Below are positions 25,134-33,030 of a stretch of DNA of 64,000 nucleotides, piece by piece (position 1 is the first letter of the stretch; each line of letters begins with the position of its first letter). Position numbers and translations under genes: made by a program. The stretch is from Clostridiales bacterium (GTDB lineage: Bacteria; Bacillota; Clostridia; Christensenellales; Borkfalkiaceae): NCBI GenBank assembly GCA_015055945.1, contig SVHH01000003.1, positions 62,001-126,000 on the forward strand. Direction: 5' to 3'. The notes beneath the pieces are model-generated. The model did not search any database. It had not been told where the DNA came from and saw nothing but the letters and a program-made list of their open reading frames with translations.

Positions 25134-26435
25134 ATGAATCAACGCGAAACATTAAAAAATAAAAATGGTGTACTAGAAATTGGCGGCGTAAGTGCAACGA
25201 AACTTGCTAAAGAATTTGGCACGCCGCTTTACGTTATGGACCAAGCATACATTGAAAATATGTGTAAGGTTTATAAAGAAACTCTCGAAAAAGAATATGG
25301 CGACGGACTTATTTGTTACGCATCTAAAGCGTTTAGTTGTAAAGAAATTTATAGAATAGTAAATAATGCTGGAATTGGTGCTGACACTGTTTCTGGTGGG
25401 GAAATTTTTACTGCTAAATCGGTTGATTTTCCTATGGAAAAAATTTGTTTTCACGGCAATAATAAAACAAAAGCAGAACTTGAATTTGCTGTAAATAGTG
25501 GCGTTGGTTATATAGTTTTAGATGCTTACTCTGAAGCCGATGAACTAGATTTAATTTGTAAAAAATTAAATAAAACTCAAAAGGTTTTAATAAGGGTAAA
25601 CCCTGGCGTTGAAGCGCATACACACCACTATATCCAAACGGCAAAAGTTGATTCTAAGTTTGGCTTTTCGATAGATAGTGGCGAAGCATTAGAAATAGTT
25701 AAATTTGTTAGTAAAAAGTCAAATATTGAACTTTGTGGTTTGCATTGCCATATCGGTTCACAAATTTTTGAATCTAAATCTTTTGCGCTCGCCGTTGATA
25801 AAATGACTGGATTTTATAAGACTATTAAAACTGAACTTGGCTTAGAATTTGACGTTCTTAATATGGGTGGTGGCTTTGGTATTTATTATGCCGAAGATGA
25901 CGCTAAAAAAACTTGTGCTGAATATGCTGATTATATTAAAATCATCGCAAAAGAATTAAAGTATAACGTAATCGTTAAAGGTATTAAAAAACCGTTCTTG
26001 ATTTTAGAACCTGGTCGTTCAATAGTTGGCGAAGCGGGTGTTACGCTTTATACTGCTGGAAGAATTAAAGATATTAAAAGTATAAAAAAATACGTTGCTA
26101 TTGACGGTGGCATGTTTGATAACCCGCGTTTTGCGCTTTATCAAGCAAAGTATACCGTTATTGCTGCTGAAAAACTTAATGAACAACCTATTGAAAAGTA
26201 TTCAATTGCAGGTAAGTGTTGCGAAAGTGGGGATATTATTGCTGAAGATTGTATGTTGCCCAAGATTAACGAAGGCGATTTACTTGCTGTTTTATCAACT
26301 GGTGCTTATAACTATTCGATGTCGAGCAATTATAACAGAAACTTAATTCCGCCCGTTATAATGGTCAAAGATGGCGAAGCACGATATGCAGTAAAACCCC
26401 AAACTTATGAAGATTTGTTAAGAAATGACGTATAA
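25134..26435 (+). CDS. lysA: Diaminopimelate decarboxylase
   Basis: LysA converts meso-diaminopimelate to lysine with PLP. The start is the ATG 8 nt after AAGGTG; an in-frame TTG at 25098 lies inside the promoter. The 433-residue protein shows the PLP lysine K65 (CYASKAFSC), the HCHIGSQ segment, the GGGFGIYY phosphate loop, ILEPGRSIVGEAG and the dimer-site CCESGDII. The gene stands alone between its own promoter and terminator. Confidence 0.96.
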   Translation: MNQRETLKNKNGVLEIGGVSATKLAKEFGTPLYVMDQAYIENMCKVYKETLEKEYGDGLICYASKAFSCKEIYRIVNNAGIGADTVSGGEIFTAKSVDFPMEKICFHGNNKTKAELEFAVNSGVGYIVLDAYSEADELDLICKKLNKTQKVLIRVNPGVEAHTHHYIQTAKVDSKFGFSIDSGEALEIVKFVSKKSNIELCGLHCHIGSQIFESKSFALAVDKMTGFYKTIKTELGLEFDVLNMGGGFGIYYAEDDAKKTCAEYADYIKIIAKELKYNVIVKGIKKPFLILEPGRSIVGEAGVTLYTAGRIKDIKSIKKYVAIDGGMFDNPRFALYQAKYTVIAAEKLNEQPIEKYSIAGKCCESGDIIAEDCMLPKINEGDLLAVLSTGAYNYSMSSNYNRNLIPPVIMVKDGEARYAVKPQTYEDLLRNDV

Positions 26436-26440
26436 TGATA

Positions 26441-26469
26441 AAAACGCTTAATTACCTTAAGCGTTTTTT
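26441..26469 (+). terminator. Terminator after lysA
   Basis: AAAACGCTTAA and TTAAGCGTTTT form an 11-bp stem with loop TTACC and a T run. Confidence 0.9.
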
Positions 26470-26470
26470 C

Positions 26471-26499
26471 TTGCAATTTTTTAAAAATTATTATATAAT
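26471..26499 (+). promoter_or_regulatory. Sigma-A promoter of the M50 protease-scpAB operon
   Basis: TTGCAA (26471-26476), a 17-bp spacer and TATAAT (26494-26499) start directly after the lysA terminator. Confidence 0.7.
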
Positions 26500-26526
26500 A
26501 ATTTTAACATTAAAAGGAGAACTGTT

Positions 26527-27207
26527 TTGGCTGAAAGAATTTTAGATTATATCGCAAAGTTTTTAGCGCTTATCGTTGTGCTTCCTATCCATGAATTTGC
26601 GCACGCATTTGTGGCTGTAAAATGCGGTGATCCTACGCCAAAAATGTATGGTAGATACACCATTAATCCTTTAGCACATTTTGATTTATTAGGACTTGCA
26701 TGCTTTTTGTTTGCAGGTTTTGGTTGGGCAAAACCCGTACCTGTTAACCCTTATAATTTTAATCATTATAAAAAGGGTAGTTTTTTAGTTTCGATAGCGG
26801 GTGTTGTTTCTAATTACTTGTTGGCGTTTTTAGTGTTTCCGCTTGCTTATTATTTTGTATGGTTTTTACCAGAATTTGGGTATTTTACGCTTGTTCTTAG
26901 AGATACATTGATGTATATCGTAGGGTTTAGTTTATCATTTTTTGTGTTTAACCTTATACCAGTATATCCACTAGATGGCTTTAGAGCGCTTGACGTTTTT
27001 GTTAAGCGCCAAAATAAATTTTATATATTTTTAAGAACTAAAGGAATTTATCTTTTATATGCGTTGTTTGCGCTAAGTTTAATTGCGGACTTTACTGGGT
27101 TATATTTTTTAGACGTGTTTGGTAATTTTATGAATACAGTTGTTGGTTTTATTTCTAAGCCGATAATTGAATTTTGGAATTTAATTTTAAAAGGAGTGAT
27201 GGTTTAA
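26527..27207 (+). CDS. Site-2 protease-like M50 membrane metallopeptidase
   Basis: The 226-residue protein starts with TTG, placed 8 nt after AAAGGAG. It has the zinc motif H22-E-F-A-H26 in the first membrane helix and the second metal segment PVYPLDGFRALD (N/D-x-x-PLDG). About five membrane helices follow the compact S2P plan without a PDZ domain. Members cut membrane-embedded substrates; the substrate here is unknown. It is not clearly SpoIVFB. The scpA start overlaps its stop (TAATG), an arrangement seen in other Clostridia. Confidence 0.9.
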   Translation: MAERILDYIAKFLALIVVLPIHEFAHAFVAVKCGDPTPKMYGRYTINPLAHFDLLGLACFLFAGFGWAKPVPVNPYNFNHYKKGSFLVSIAGVVSNYLLAFLVFPLAYYFVWFLPEFGYFTLVLRDTLMYIVGFSLSFFVFNLIPVYPLDGFRALDVFVKRQNKFYIFLRTKGIYLLYALFALSLIADFTGLYFLDVFGNFMNTVVGFISKPIIEFWNLILKGVMV

Positions 27208-27977
27208 TGGCTGAGTTTGAATCAGTAGTAGATTATTCTACTAAACTTGATAATTTTGAAGGTCCTATCGACTTATTGCTCCATTTAATTAAGGAAGCGA
27301 AAATCGAAATTAAAGACGTTTTCGTTTCGCAAGTAACCGAGCAGTTTTTGCAATATATGGATGGGGTAAACGAACTTGACGTTGATAAAGCAAGTGAATA
27401 TCTCAATATGGCAGCAACTTTACTTGAAATTAAGTCAAAATCAATTCTTCCCAAAATCGAAGATTATCTTGAAGATATTGAAGACCCAGAAACTGCGCTT
27501 ATTAGGCAACTTGAGGAATACAAACTCTTTAAGGAAGCCAGTGAAAAATTAAAAGAACAAGAAAACGTTTCGCGTTTTTATAAGGAGCCGGATAAATCGG
27601 TCGGTGACGTTAAAATAGTATATAACGACTTTAACCTTGACGGTTTAATTGCTGCGTTTTCAAAACTTTTAATGCGCGTAGACGATAAGAAAAGGCAAGA
27701 AAATACGCTAAAAGAAATTCCAAAAGAAGTTTTTACTGTTAAAGATAAAGTTGACCATATAAGAAGTGTTTTACTCGATAAAAAAGAATCAAGTTTTTTT
27801 GAATTATTTTCATCGTATTACACAAAAAACGAACTTATAACCACCTTTCAAGCCATGCTTGAACTATTGAAACTTCAATATATTGCTGTTACGCAAAACG
27901 GCGTTTTTGATGACATTACAATCACTTTAAGAGAGGATAGAAATGAAGAACTTGGAGAAATTGACGAGTATAATTGA
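27207..27977 (+). CDS. scpA: Segregation and condensation protein A
   Basis: ScpA is the kleisin of the SMC-ScpAB condensin that organises newly replicated chromosomes. The start is the ATG overlapping the previous stop, with AAGGAGTG upstream; the frame is open further into the protease gene. The 256-residue protein shows the N-terminal NFEGPIDLLLHLIKEAKIEIKDVFVSQVTEQFL motif, the SEYLNMAATLLEIKSK helix and a C-terminal winged helix. It overlaps scpB by 35 nt. Confidence 0.96.
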   Translation: MAEFESVVDYSTKLDNFEGPIDLLLHLIKEAKIEIKDVFVSQVTEQFLQYMDGVNELDVDKASEYLNMAATLLEIKSKSILPKIEDYLEDIEDPETALIRQLEEYKLFKEASEKLKEQENVSRFYKEPDKSVGDVKIVYNDFNLDGLIAAFSKLLMRVDDKKRQENTLKEIPKEVFTVKDKVDHIRSVLLDKKESSFFELFSSYYTKNELITTFQAMLELLKLQYIAVTQNGVFDDITITLREDRNEELGEIDEYN

Positions 27978-28656
27978 GTCCATTTTATTTGTTTCGGGTA
28001 TGCAAGTTGCAATTTCAGATATTGCTGAAAAACTTGAAGTTTCCGAAAAAGATATTATGTCGGCTGTTAAAGTTTTAAAAGAAAAGTATTCAGGGGACAG
28101 CGGAATTCAATTGCTTGTTTTTAATAAAAAATTACAATTTTGTTCTAACCCTAATAACGCTGATGAAGTTTCTTCAGTACTTAACCCGATTAAAGAACGT
28201 GAACTCTCTAAGAGTATGCTTGAAGTTGCTGCTATTATCGCTTATAAGCAACCTGTAACTAGAATTGACTTAGAAGAAATTCGTGGTAACAGCGAATATG
28301 CCGTGCAAAAACTTCTTGAACTTGGTGTGATTGAGCCGGTTGGTAGAAAGGATGCAGTTGGTAAACCAGTGCTATTTGGTACTACTGACAAGTTCTTAAA
28401 ACGCTTCCAAATTTCTTCGCTTGATGAACTTCCAGATTATGATGATTTAATAAATAAAATTCAAGTTATCCGTGGTAATCAACAAGAAGAAGATTATCTT
28501 TATCATAAAGACGTTTACGTTGATGAAAGCGCAAAGGAAGTGGCTGCAACACAAGCACCAGCCTCTGATAGTGCCGATGATGATTTTGAACTCCCTGATA
28601 TTGATGATGAAGAAATTCCTGACTTCCTTAAAGGCGAAGAGATAGAAAAGTTTTAA
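27943..28656 (+). CDS. scpB: Segregation and condensation protein B
   Basis: ScpB dimers bind ScpA and complete the condensin complex. The 237-residue protein has two winged helices; the signature IIAYKQPVTRIDLEEIRG and GRKDAVGKPVLFGTT are visible. The last 35 residues are very acidic (SADDDFELPDIDDEEIPDFLKG), a disordered tail. Its ATG after GAGAGGA lies inside scpA. Confidence 0.96.
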   Translation: MKNLEKLTSIIESILFVSGMQVAISDIAEKLEVSEKDIMSAVKVLKEKYSGDSGIQLLVFNKKLQFCSNPNNADEVSSVLNPIKERELSKSMLEVAAIIAYKQPVTRIDLEEIRGNSEYAVQKLLELGVIEPVGRKDAVGKPVLFGTTDKFLKRFQISSLDELPDYDDLINKIQVIRGNQQEEDYLYHKDVYVDESAKEVAATQAPASDSADDDFELPDIDDEEIPDFLKGEEIEKF

Positions 28657-28675
28657 TATAACAATTTAAAATTTT

Positions 28676-28704
28676 AGCGCTAAACTTTGGTTTAGCGCTT
28701 TTTG
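28676..28704 (+). terminator. Terminator after scpB
   Basis: AGCGCTAAAC and GTTTAGCGCT form a perfect 10-bp stem with loop TTTG and a T tail. Confidence 0.9.
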
Positions 28705-28732
28705 TATATTTAAACACATTTTGCAGATATTA
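28704..28732 (+). promoter_or_regulatory. Candidate forespore (SigF/SigG) promoter of ytfI-ytfJ-dacB
   Basis: GTATA (28704-28708), a 17-bp spacer and GATATTA (28726-28732) resemble the SigG/SigF pattern GNATA-N17/18-CATNNTA with one mismatch. In Bacillus ytfJ is a forespore gene. The start codon GTG lies 6 nt after the -10, so the transcript would begin at or next to the start codon. Confidence 0.5.
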
Positions 28733-28737
28733 TTATA

Positions 28738-29271
28738 GTGTTAACCGTGATAATTATTGCCGTAATTTTATTAATTTTTCCTATATTTATTAGCGGCCAA
28801 TTTTATTTTAATAAAAATGAAATTAAAATTTATTATAAGATAAAATTGTTTAAATTAATAAAAATTATAGACGGTTATGCGGAATTACTAGATGATGGAA
28901 TAATATTACACTTAACAAAAAATAGAGCAGTGTTATTACCATATTCTAATATTTTTGAAATTAGAAAGAAAGTTGAACCATTAAAAGATTATCACTTAAT
29001 TACTGCAAGTCTAACAACAAATTTAGGCAGTAAAGACGTGTTTATGCCATCATATGCGGCGTTTATCGTTAATTACGTATATAATTACTTAAAATGGTTT
29101 TTGCACCATAAAAAGCCGTATTTTAAGTTTGATAACTCGGTCAACGTTTTCGTTGGCGCATCAATATTTGAAGTTAAGTTTGACGGAGTTGTTGTTTTTA
29201 ATCTTCTGATGGTTGTACTAAGTTTAATAAAAATTTTGGTAGGTAAGGTATTTTATGCGATTGCAAAATGA
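28738..29271 (+). CDS. YtfI-like DUF2953 membrane protein
   Basis: The 177-residue protein starts at GTG without a ribosome site. It has an N-terminal membrane helix (about 1-19) and a C-terminal hydrophobic segment (about 155-173) around a soluble part (KLFKLIKIIDGYAEL..). DUF2953 proteins lie directly before ytfJ in many spore formers, as here with a 17-nt overlap. The function is unknown. The family name rests on gene context and topology as much as on sequence. Confidence 0.7.
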   Translation: MLTVIIIAVILLIFPIFISGQFYFNKNEIKIYYKIKLFKLIKIIDGYAELLDDGIILHLTKNRAVLLPYSNIFEIRKKVEPLKDYHLITASLTTNLGSKDVFMPSYAAFIVNYVYNYLKWFLHHKKPYFKFDNSVNVFVGASIFEVKFDGVVVFNLLMVVLSLIKILVGKVFYAIAK

Positions 29272-29635
29272 TAATAATAAAATTAACGCAACAATTGAAA
29301 CAACTCTTAAAAATATAAGCAATTTAATAGACGTAAACACGGTAGTAGGCAAGCCTATAAAGACTGAAGATGGCGAATACGTTGTGCCCGTCTCAAAAGT
29401 AACAGTAGGTGTACTTTCTGGGGGCGGTGAATATGGTAAGGTGAACATATTTACAAAAGATACCGATTTACCGTTTTCGGCTGGAAATGGCGCAATTATT
29501 TCAGTTAAGCCTTGTGGTTTTTTAATTAAAGAAGGAAAGAAATTTAAGGTAATAACTGTTTCAGACAATTCTTTTGATAAACTCATTGATAAGGCAACTG
29601 ACTTTGTTTCTAGTTTAAACGGGGAAGTCCAATGA
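29255..29635 (+). CDS. ytfJ: Spore protein YtfJ (GerW)
   Basis: The 126-residue protein shows the YtfJ pattern: NISNLIDVNTVVGKPIKTEDGEYVVPVSKVTVGVLSGGGEYG, then PFSAGNGAIISVKPCGFLI. YtfJ is made in the forespore and affects spore germination with L-alanine in Bacillus, where it is called GerW. It overlaps ytfI and, by 4 nt, the next carboxypeptidase, so it belongs to a three-gene spore operon. Confidence 0.92.
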   Translation: MRLQNDNNKINATIETTLKNISNLIDVNTVVGKPIKTEDGEYVVPVSKVTVGVLSGGGEYGKVNIFTKDTDLPFSAGNGAIISVKPCGFLIKEGKKFKVITVSDNSFDKLIDKATDFVSSLNGEVQ

Positions 29636-30693
29636 AAAAATTTATTTCTTTAATTTTATCCGCGCTAGTTTTAGTAGTGAGTTGTTTTCTAAATGCTAAC
29701 GTTTGTTTTGCAAAAGATTTTAGTGGAAGTACGGCTGAAATAGTTATAGAATTAAATTCTGGTAGAGTTTTACATGAAAAAAACGCTTATGAAAAAAAGT
29801 ATATGGCCAGCACAACTAAAATTCTTACTGCTATTACTGTAATTGAAAATTGCAGGATAGATGACGTTATAACGGTAACCAAAGAAACGGTTGGGGTTGA
29901 GGGCTCAAGCATATATTTAGAAGTTGGGGAAAAGTTGTCTATTAAAGATTTATTATATGGTTTAATGTTGCGTTCGGGAAACGACTGTGCCGAAACTCTA
30001 GCAGTATATTGTAGTGGAAGTATTAATAAATTTGCTGAGTTAATGAATAATATTGCAAATAAAATAGGTGCAAGGTACAGTAATTTTACAAATCCTCACG
30101 GCTTACATGATGAAAATCACTATACAACTGCCTACGATTTGGCGTTGATTTCTCGTTATGCAATGAATAACGAAATATTTAGAGAAATAGTAGGGAAAAA
30201 GAGTGTGATTATACCACACATAACACAAAAATATGACAGAAAACTTATTAATAAAAACAAAATGCTTACTGAATTTGAGGGGGCAAACGGTATTAAAACT
30301 GGATACACGAAAAAGGCTGGGCGTTGTTTAGTTTCAAGTTGTATTAGAGACGGTATGGAACTAATTTGTGTTGTGTTAAATTGCCCGCCAATGTTTGAAA
30401 GGTCTAAAGAATTATTGAGCGAAAGTTTTAATAATTATCATAATGTTAAAGTTGTTGAAAGTAATAATATTATAGGTTTTATAAAGGAAGAAAATAATAA
30501 AAATTCTTACGCAATACACGTAAAAAATGATATAATTTTGCCACTTACTAATGAAGAAAAAGAAAACATTAGAATTGAATATAATTACGAAAAAACTGTA
30601 AAAAGTCCGCTAAAAAGTGATGAGCACGTTGGTTATATTGAAATTTATACGCAAAATAACTTGATTTTTAAAGAAAAAATATATACTATATAA
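29632..30693 (+). CDS. D-alanyl-D-alanine carboxypeptidase 2 (DacB/DacF-like)
   Basis: The 353-residue S11 peptidase has a signal segment (about 1-27, VCFAKDF), the active serine in S60-T-T-K63, S114-G-N116 and the GIKTGYTKKAGR block. It trims the peptide crosslink donor sites of peptidoglycan. Its operon with ytfI and ytfJ and its place before rluB match Bacillus dacB, a spore-cortex enzyme, although spmAB are missing. It is the second S11 enzyme of the window; the two share the same motifs but differ in length. Confidence 0.9.
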   Translation: MKKFISLILSALVLVVSCFLNANVCFAKDFSGSTAEIVIELNSGRVLHEKNAYEKKYMASTTKILTAITVIENCRIDDVITVTKETVGVEGSSIYLEVGEKLSIKDLLYGLMLRSGNDCAETLAVYCSGSINKFAELMNNIANKIGARYSNFTNPHGLHDENHYTTAYDLALISRYAMNNEIFREIVGKKSVIIPHITQKYDRKLINKNKMLTEFEGANGIKTGYTKKAGRCLVSSCIRDGMELICVVLNCPPMFERSKELLSESFNNYHNVKVVESNNIIGFIKEENNKNSYAIHVKNDIILPLTNEEKENIRIEYNYEKTVKSPLKSDEHVGYIEIYTQNNLIFKEKIYTI

Positions 30694-30720
30694 TTATAAA
30701 GATTATATAAGGTATATTAT

Positions 30721-31425
30721 ATGAGAATAAATAAATTTTTAGCAAATAGCGGCGTAGCGTCAAGACGTGCAGCCGATCAACTTATCAATGATGGCGCAGT
30801 TAAAATTAACGGTAGAGTGTGTTCGCTCGGTGATGACGTTGATTTAGCAAACGATACGGTAACAGTCAAAGGTAAACCCGTAAACGTTGTAAAAAAATAC
30901 GATTATTATATTATGAATAAGCCAAAAGGCTGCGTTTGTACGGTTAAAGATGACAAGGGCAGAAAAACGGTTATGGACTTACTTCCGCCAAGCGCAAAAC
31001 GCTTATTTCCGGTTGGTAGACTTGATTACGATACTGAAGGTCTATTGATTTTAACAAACGATGGCGATTTAACCTTTAAGTTAACTCATCCAAAAAATGA
31101 AGTACCTAAAACTTATTTGGTTAAAACGGAAAAACCCGTATCTGATGAAGATTTGCAAAAACTTCGTTCAGGTGTTTACATTGACGGCGTTAAAACCAAA
31201 AAGTGCAACGTAAGACTTATTGAAACACATAAAGACGGTTCTAAACTTCACGTAACAATTACAGAAGGAAGAAACCGCCAAGTTCGTAAAATGTTTGAAG
31301 CGGTAAATAATAACGTTGATTTTCTTAAGAGAATTAAGATTGGTGATTTAACTTTAACGGGGCTTAATCGTGGTGAGGTTCGCCAGTTAAACGCTAGAGA
31401 AATTGATTATTTATTAAATTTATAA
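30721..31425 (+). CDS. rluB: rRNA pseudouridine synthase RluB family
   Basis: The 234-residue protein has an N-terminal S4 domain (RINKFLANSGVASRRAADQLINDGAVKING) and an RsuA-type catalytic domain with the catalytic aspartate in GRLDYDTEGLLILTNDG and the C-terminal GRNRQVRKMFEAV. RluB makes pseudouridine in helix 90 region of 23S rRNA; RluF or RsuA specificity cannot be excluded by eye. A bidirectional terminator follows. Confidence 0.93.
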   Translation: MRINKFLANSGVASRRAADQLINDGAVKINGRVCSLGDDVDLANDTVTVKGKPVNVVKKYDYYIMNKPKGCVCTVKDDKGRKTVMDLLPPSAKRLFPVGRLDYDTEGLLILTNDGDLTFKLTHPKNEVPKTYLVKTEKPVSDEDLQKLRSGVYIDGVKTKKCNVRLIETHKDGSKLHVTITEGRNRQVRKMFEAVNNNVDFLKRIKIGDLTLTGLNRGEVRQLNAREIDYLLNL

Positions 31426-31430
31426 AAACA

Positions 31431-31459
31431 AAAAAGGCACTAAAAATAGTGCCTTTTTT
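31431..31459. terminator. Bidirectional terminator between rluB and the PadR-type gene
   Basis: GGCACTA and TAGTGCC form a stem around AAAA, flanked by A runs on the left and T runs on the right, so it can work on both strands for the convergent genes. Confidence 0.9.
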
Positions 31460-31473
31460 AAGTATTGGTTAAA

Positions 31474-32709
31474 TTATTTTTTTCTTCTTCTTTGTCTTTG
31501 GAAAACAGCAAATTTTGCGCCTACGTATCTAAGAGCAACTGCACCTACGTAAATTGCTGCCAAAACGTTAGGGAGAACGAATGAGAATGCAATAATCGCG
31601 CCATTTGCAAAGTTTACGCCGCAAATTAGGTTAATAACGAGTGAAAGTACTAAAACGTTAAAAGCAATGATTGCTGCGGTAATTATGCCGTCTACGCCGA
31701 TCTTTTTAGCCGTTGTATCGTTAGGATAAACTAGATATTTCAAAACTAAATAAGCGGGCGGGAGCGAACTGAGAATTGAACCGAAAATTGCCACGTAAAC
31801 CTTAGCCGGAGAACCGCTGCCAACGCCTAAAGAAATTATTAGCAATGCAATAAACGCAATTGCAAAAGCAAATACAGAAACGTAAGCGTTTAATTTGTTT
31901 AATAAAACAGTTCCGCGTGTTTCATAAGAATCTTTAGAAGAAACTCTAACTTTATAATTTTCTTTAGCGGCTTGAAGTTTTAAGTCGCCAAAATCTTTAT
32001 CATCTAAAGTTTTTATACTGTTATCTGTAAGGGTTTTATTTAAGTCCTTAACTTCAGGTTGAGCGGGTTTTGTTTCAACAACGTCGTTTTGAGTGGCTGA
32101 GTTTTGCATTGAAGAAGTTTTAATTAAACCGTTAAGAATGTTTCTAAAATTAATATCTTGCGGGTTTTCAGCCGCTTTTTTAGGCTCTTTTTCAATAATT
32201 TTTGAAGAAATTTGGCTGCTTGCCGCCATATTACGAACGTAAATATCTGGTGCTTTAGAAGGCTTGGAATCGATTGAATTAACAGGGTTGAGTTCGTGTG
32301 AAGTTACAACTTTAACAATTTCAATGGGTTTTTCAACGATTTTTTCAACGTATTCAGTCTTATAAACGGGTTGTTGTTCACAATCCATAAGTTTATCAAT
32401 AATAGCACGAGAAAAAGTCCAACTAGAAAGATTTGCTTCAACAGTGGCTTTACCGTTTTCAGTAAGTGTAAAATATTTTCTACGGCCAGTATCAGCATCA
32501 TACCAGTAAGATTTAACGTATTTTGAGTTTTCCAAGCGTTTTAACGCGCTGTAAAGCGTTGCTTGGTTAATTTTGTATTCATTGCCGCTTTTTTCATCAA
32601 TTGCATCACTGATTTGTTGTGCAAACTTGTCAGACTCAAGCAAAGTGTGTAAAATAATGGTATCAATATGACCGCGGATTAAATCACTGCTGATTGCATT
32701 TTGTTCCAT
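31474..32709 (-). CDS. PadR-type winged-helix regulator with a C-terminal membrane domain
   Basis: The 411-residue protein joins three parts. Residues 1-110 are a PadR winged helix (IDTIILHTLLESDKFAQQISDAI, INQATLYSALKRLENSKYV, GRRKYFTLTENGK). Residues about 115-270 are a low-complexity linker with KIVEKPIEIVKVV. Residues about 280-405 contain four membrane helices ending in RQRRRKK. A soluble PadR protein would be about 110-180 residues, so this one is tethered to the membrane. It could sense an envelope signal and act on nearby DNA. It has its own promoter and TAGGAG. The target genes are unknown. Confidence 0.85.
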   Translation of the reverse strand: MEQNAISSDLIRGHIDTIILHTLLESDKFAQQISDAIDEKSGNEYKINQATLYSALKRLENSKYVKSYWYDADTGRRKYFTLTENGKATVEANLSSWTFSRAIIDKLMDCEQQPVYKTEYVEKIVEKPIEIVKVVTSHELNPVNSIDSKPSKAPDIYVRNMAASSQISSKIIEKEPKKAAENPQDINFRNILNGLIKTSSMQNSATQNDVVETKPAQPEVKDLNKTLTDNSIKTLDDKDFGDLKLQAAKENYKVRVSSKDSYETRGTVLLNKLNAYVSVFAFAIAFIALLIISLGVGSGSPAKVYVAIFGSILSSLPPAYLVLKYLVYPNDTTAKKIGVDGIITAAIIAFNVLVLSLVINLICGVNFANGAIIAFSFVLPNVLAAIYVGAVALRYVGAKFAVFQRQRRRKK

Positions 32710-32743
32710 ACAAAACTCCTAAGTTTATAATATATTTTATTTA

Positions 32744-32772
32744 AGTATACTATTAAATTTAATTTTAGTCAA
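32744..32772 (-). promoter_or_regulatory. Sigma-A promoter of the PadR-type gene
   Basis: On the minus strand TTGACT (32772-32767), a 17-bp spacer and TATACT (32749-32744) lie 34 bp before ATG. Confidence 0.75.
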
Positions 32773-32883
32773 TTATTTTTAACATAATAAAATTATGTCA
32801 GATAAAATAATAATTAAAAACGGCAGTTAAACACTAACAATAAATTGTTTAGCAATTATAAAAATATAAATTTTACAAAACTA

Positions 32884-32912
32884 TTGACAAACTTTGTTCT
32901 ATTTGCTATAAT
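32884..32912 (+). promoter_or_regulatory. Perfect-consensus sigma-A promoter upstream of the Xer-like gene
   Basis: TTGACA (32884-32889), a 17-bp spacer and TATAAT (32907-32912) match consensus at all 12 positions. Transcription should start near 32919, just before a 34-bp inverted repeat. The first long gene starts at 33031, leaving a leader of about 110 nt. Confidence 0.85.
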
Positions 32913-32920
32913 AATACCGT

Positions 32921-32954
32921 AACTATGCGTAAAAGCCGCGTTTTGCGCATAGTT
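32921..32954. repeat. Inverted repeat with 14-bp arms and 6-bp centre
   Basis: AACTATGCGTAAAA and TTTTGCGCATAGTT are inverted around GCCGCG (one T-G pair in the stem). It lies at the expected transcription start of the Xer-like gene. It could be an mRNA hairpin, an operator, or a recombination site, as its arm and spacer sizes are like those of tyrosine-recombinase core sites. No T run follows, so it is not an ordinary terminator. Confidence 0.7.
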
Positions 32955-33030
32955 ACATATATTTCAATTTAGTACCCTATTTAGAGAAAAATTAGAAAAT
33001 TAAAGAAAAAAATTAAGTTGGTGCCCTATT

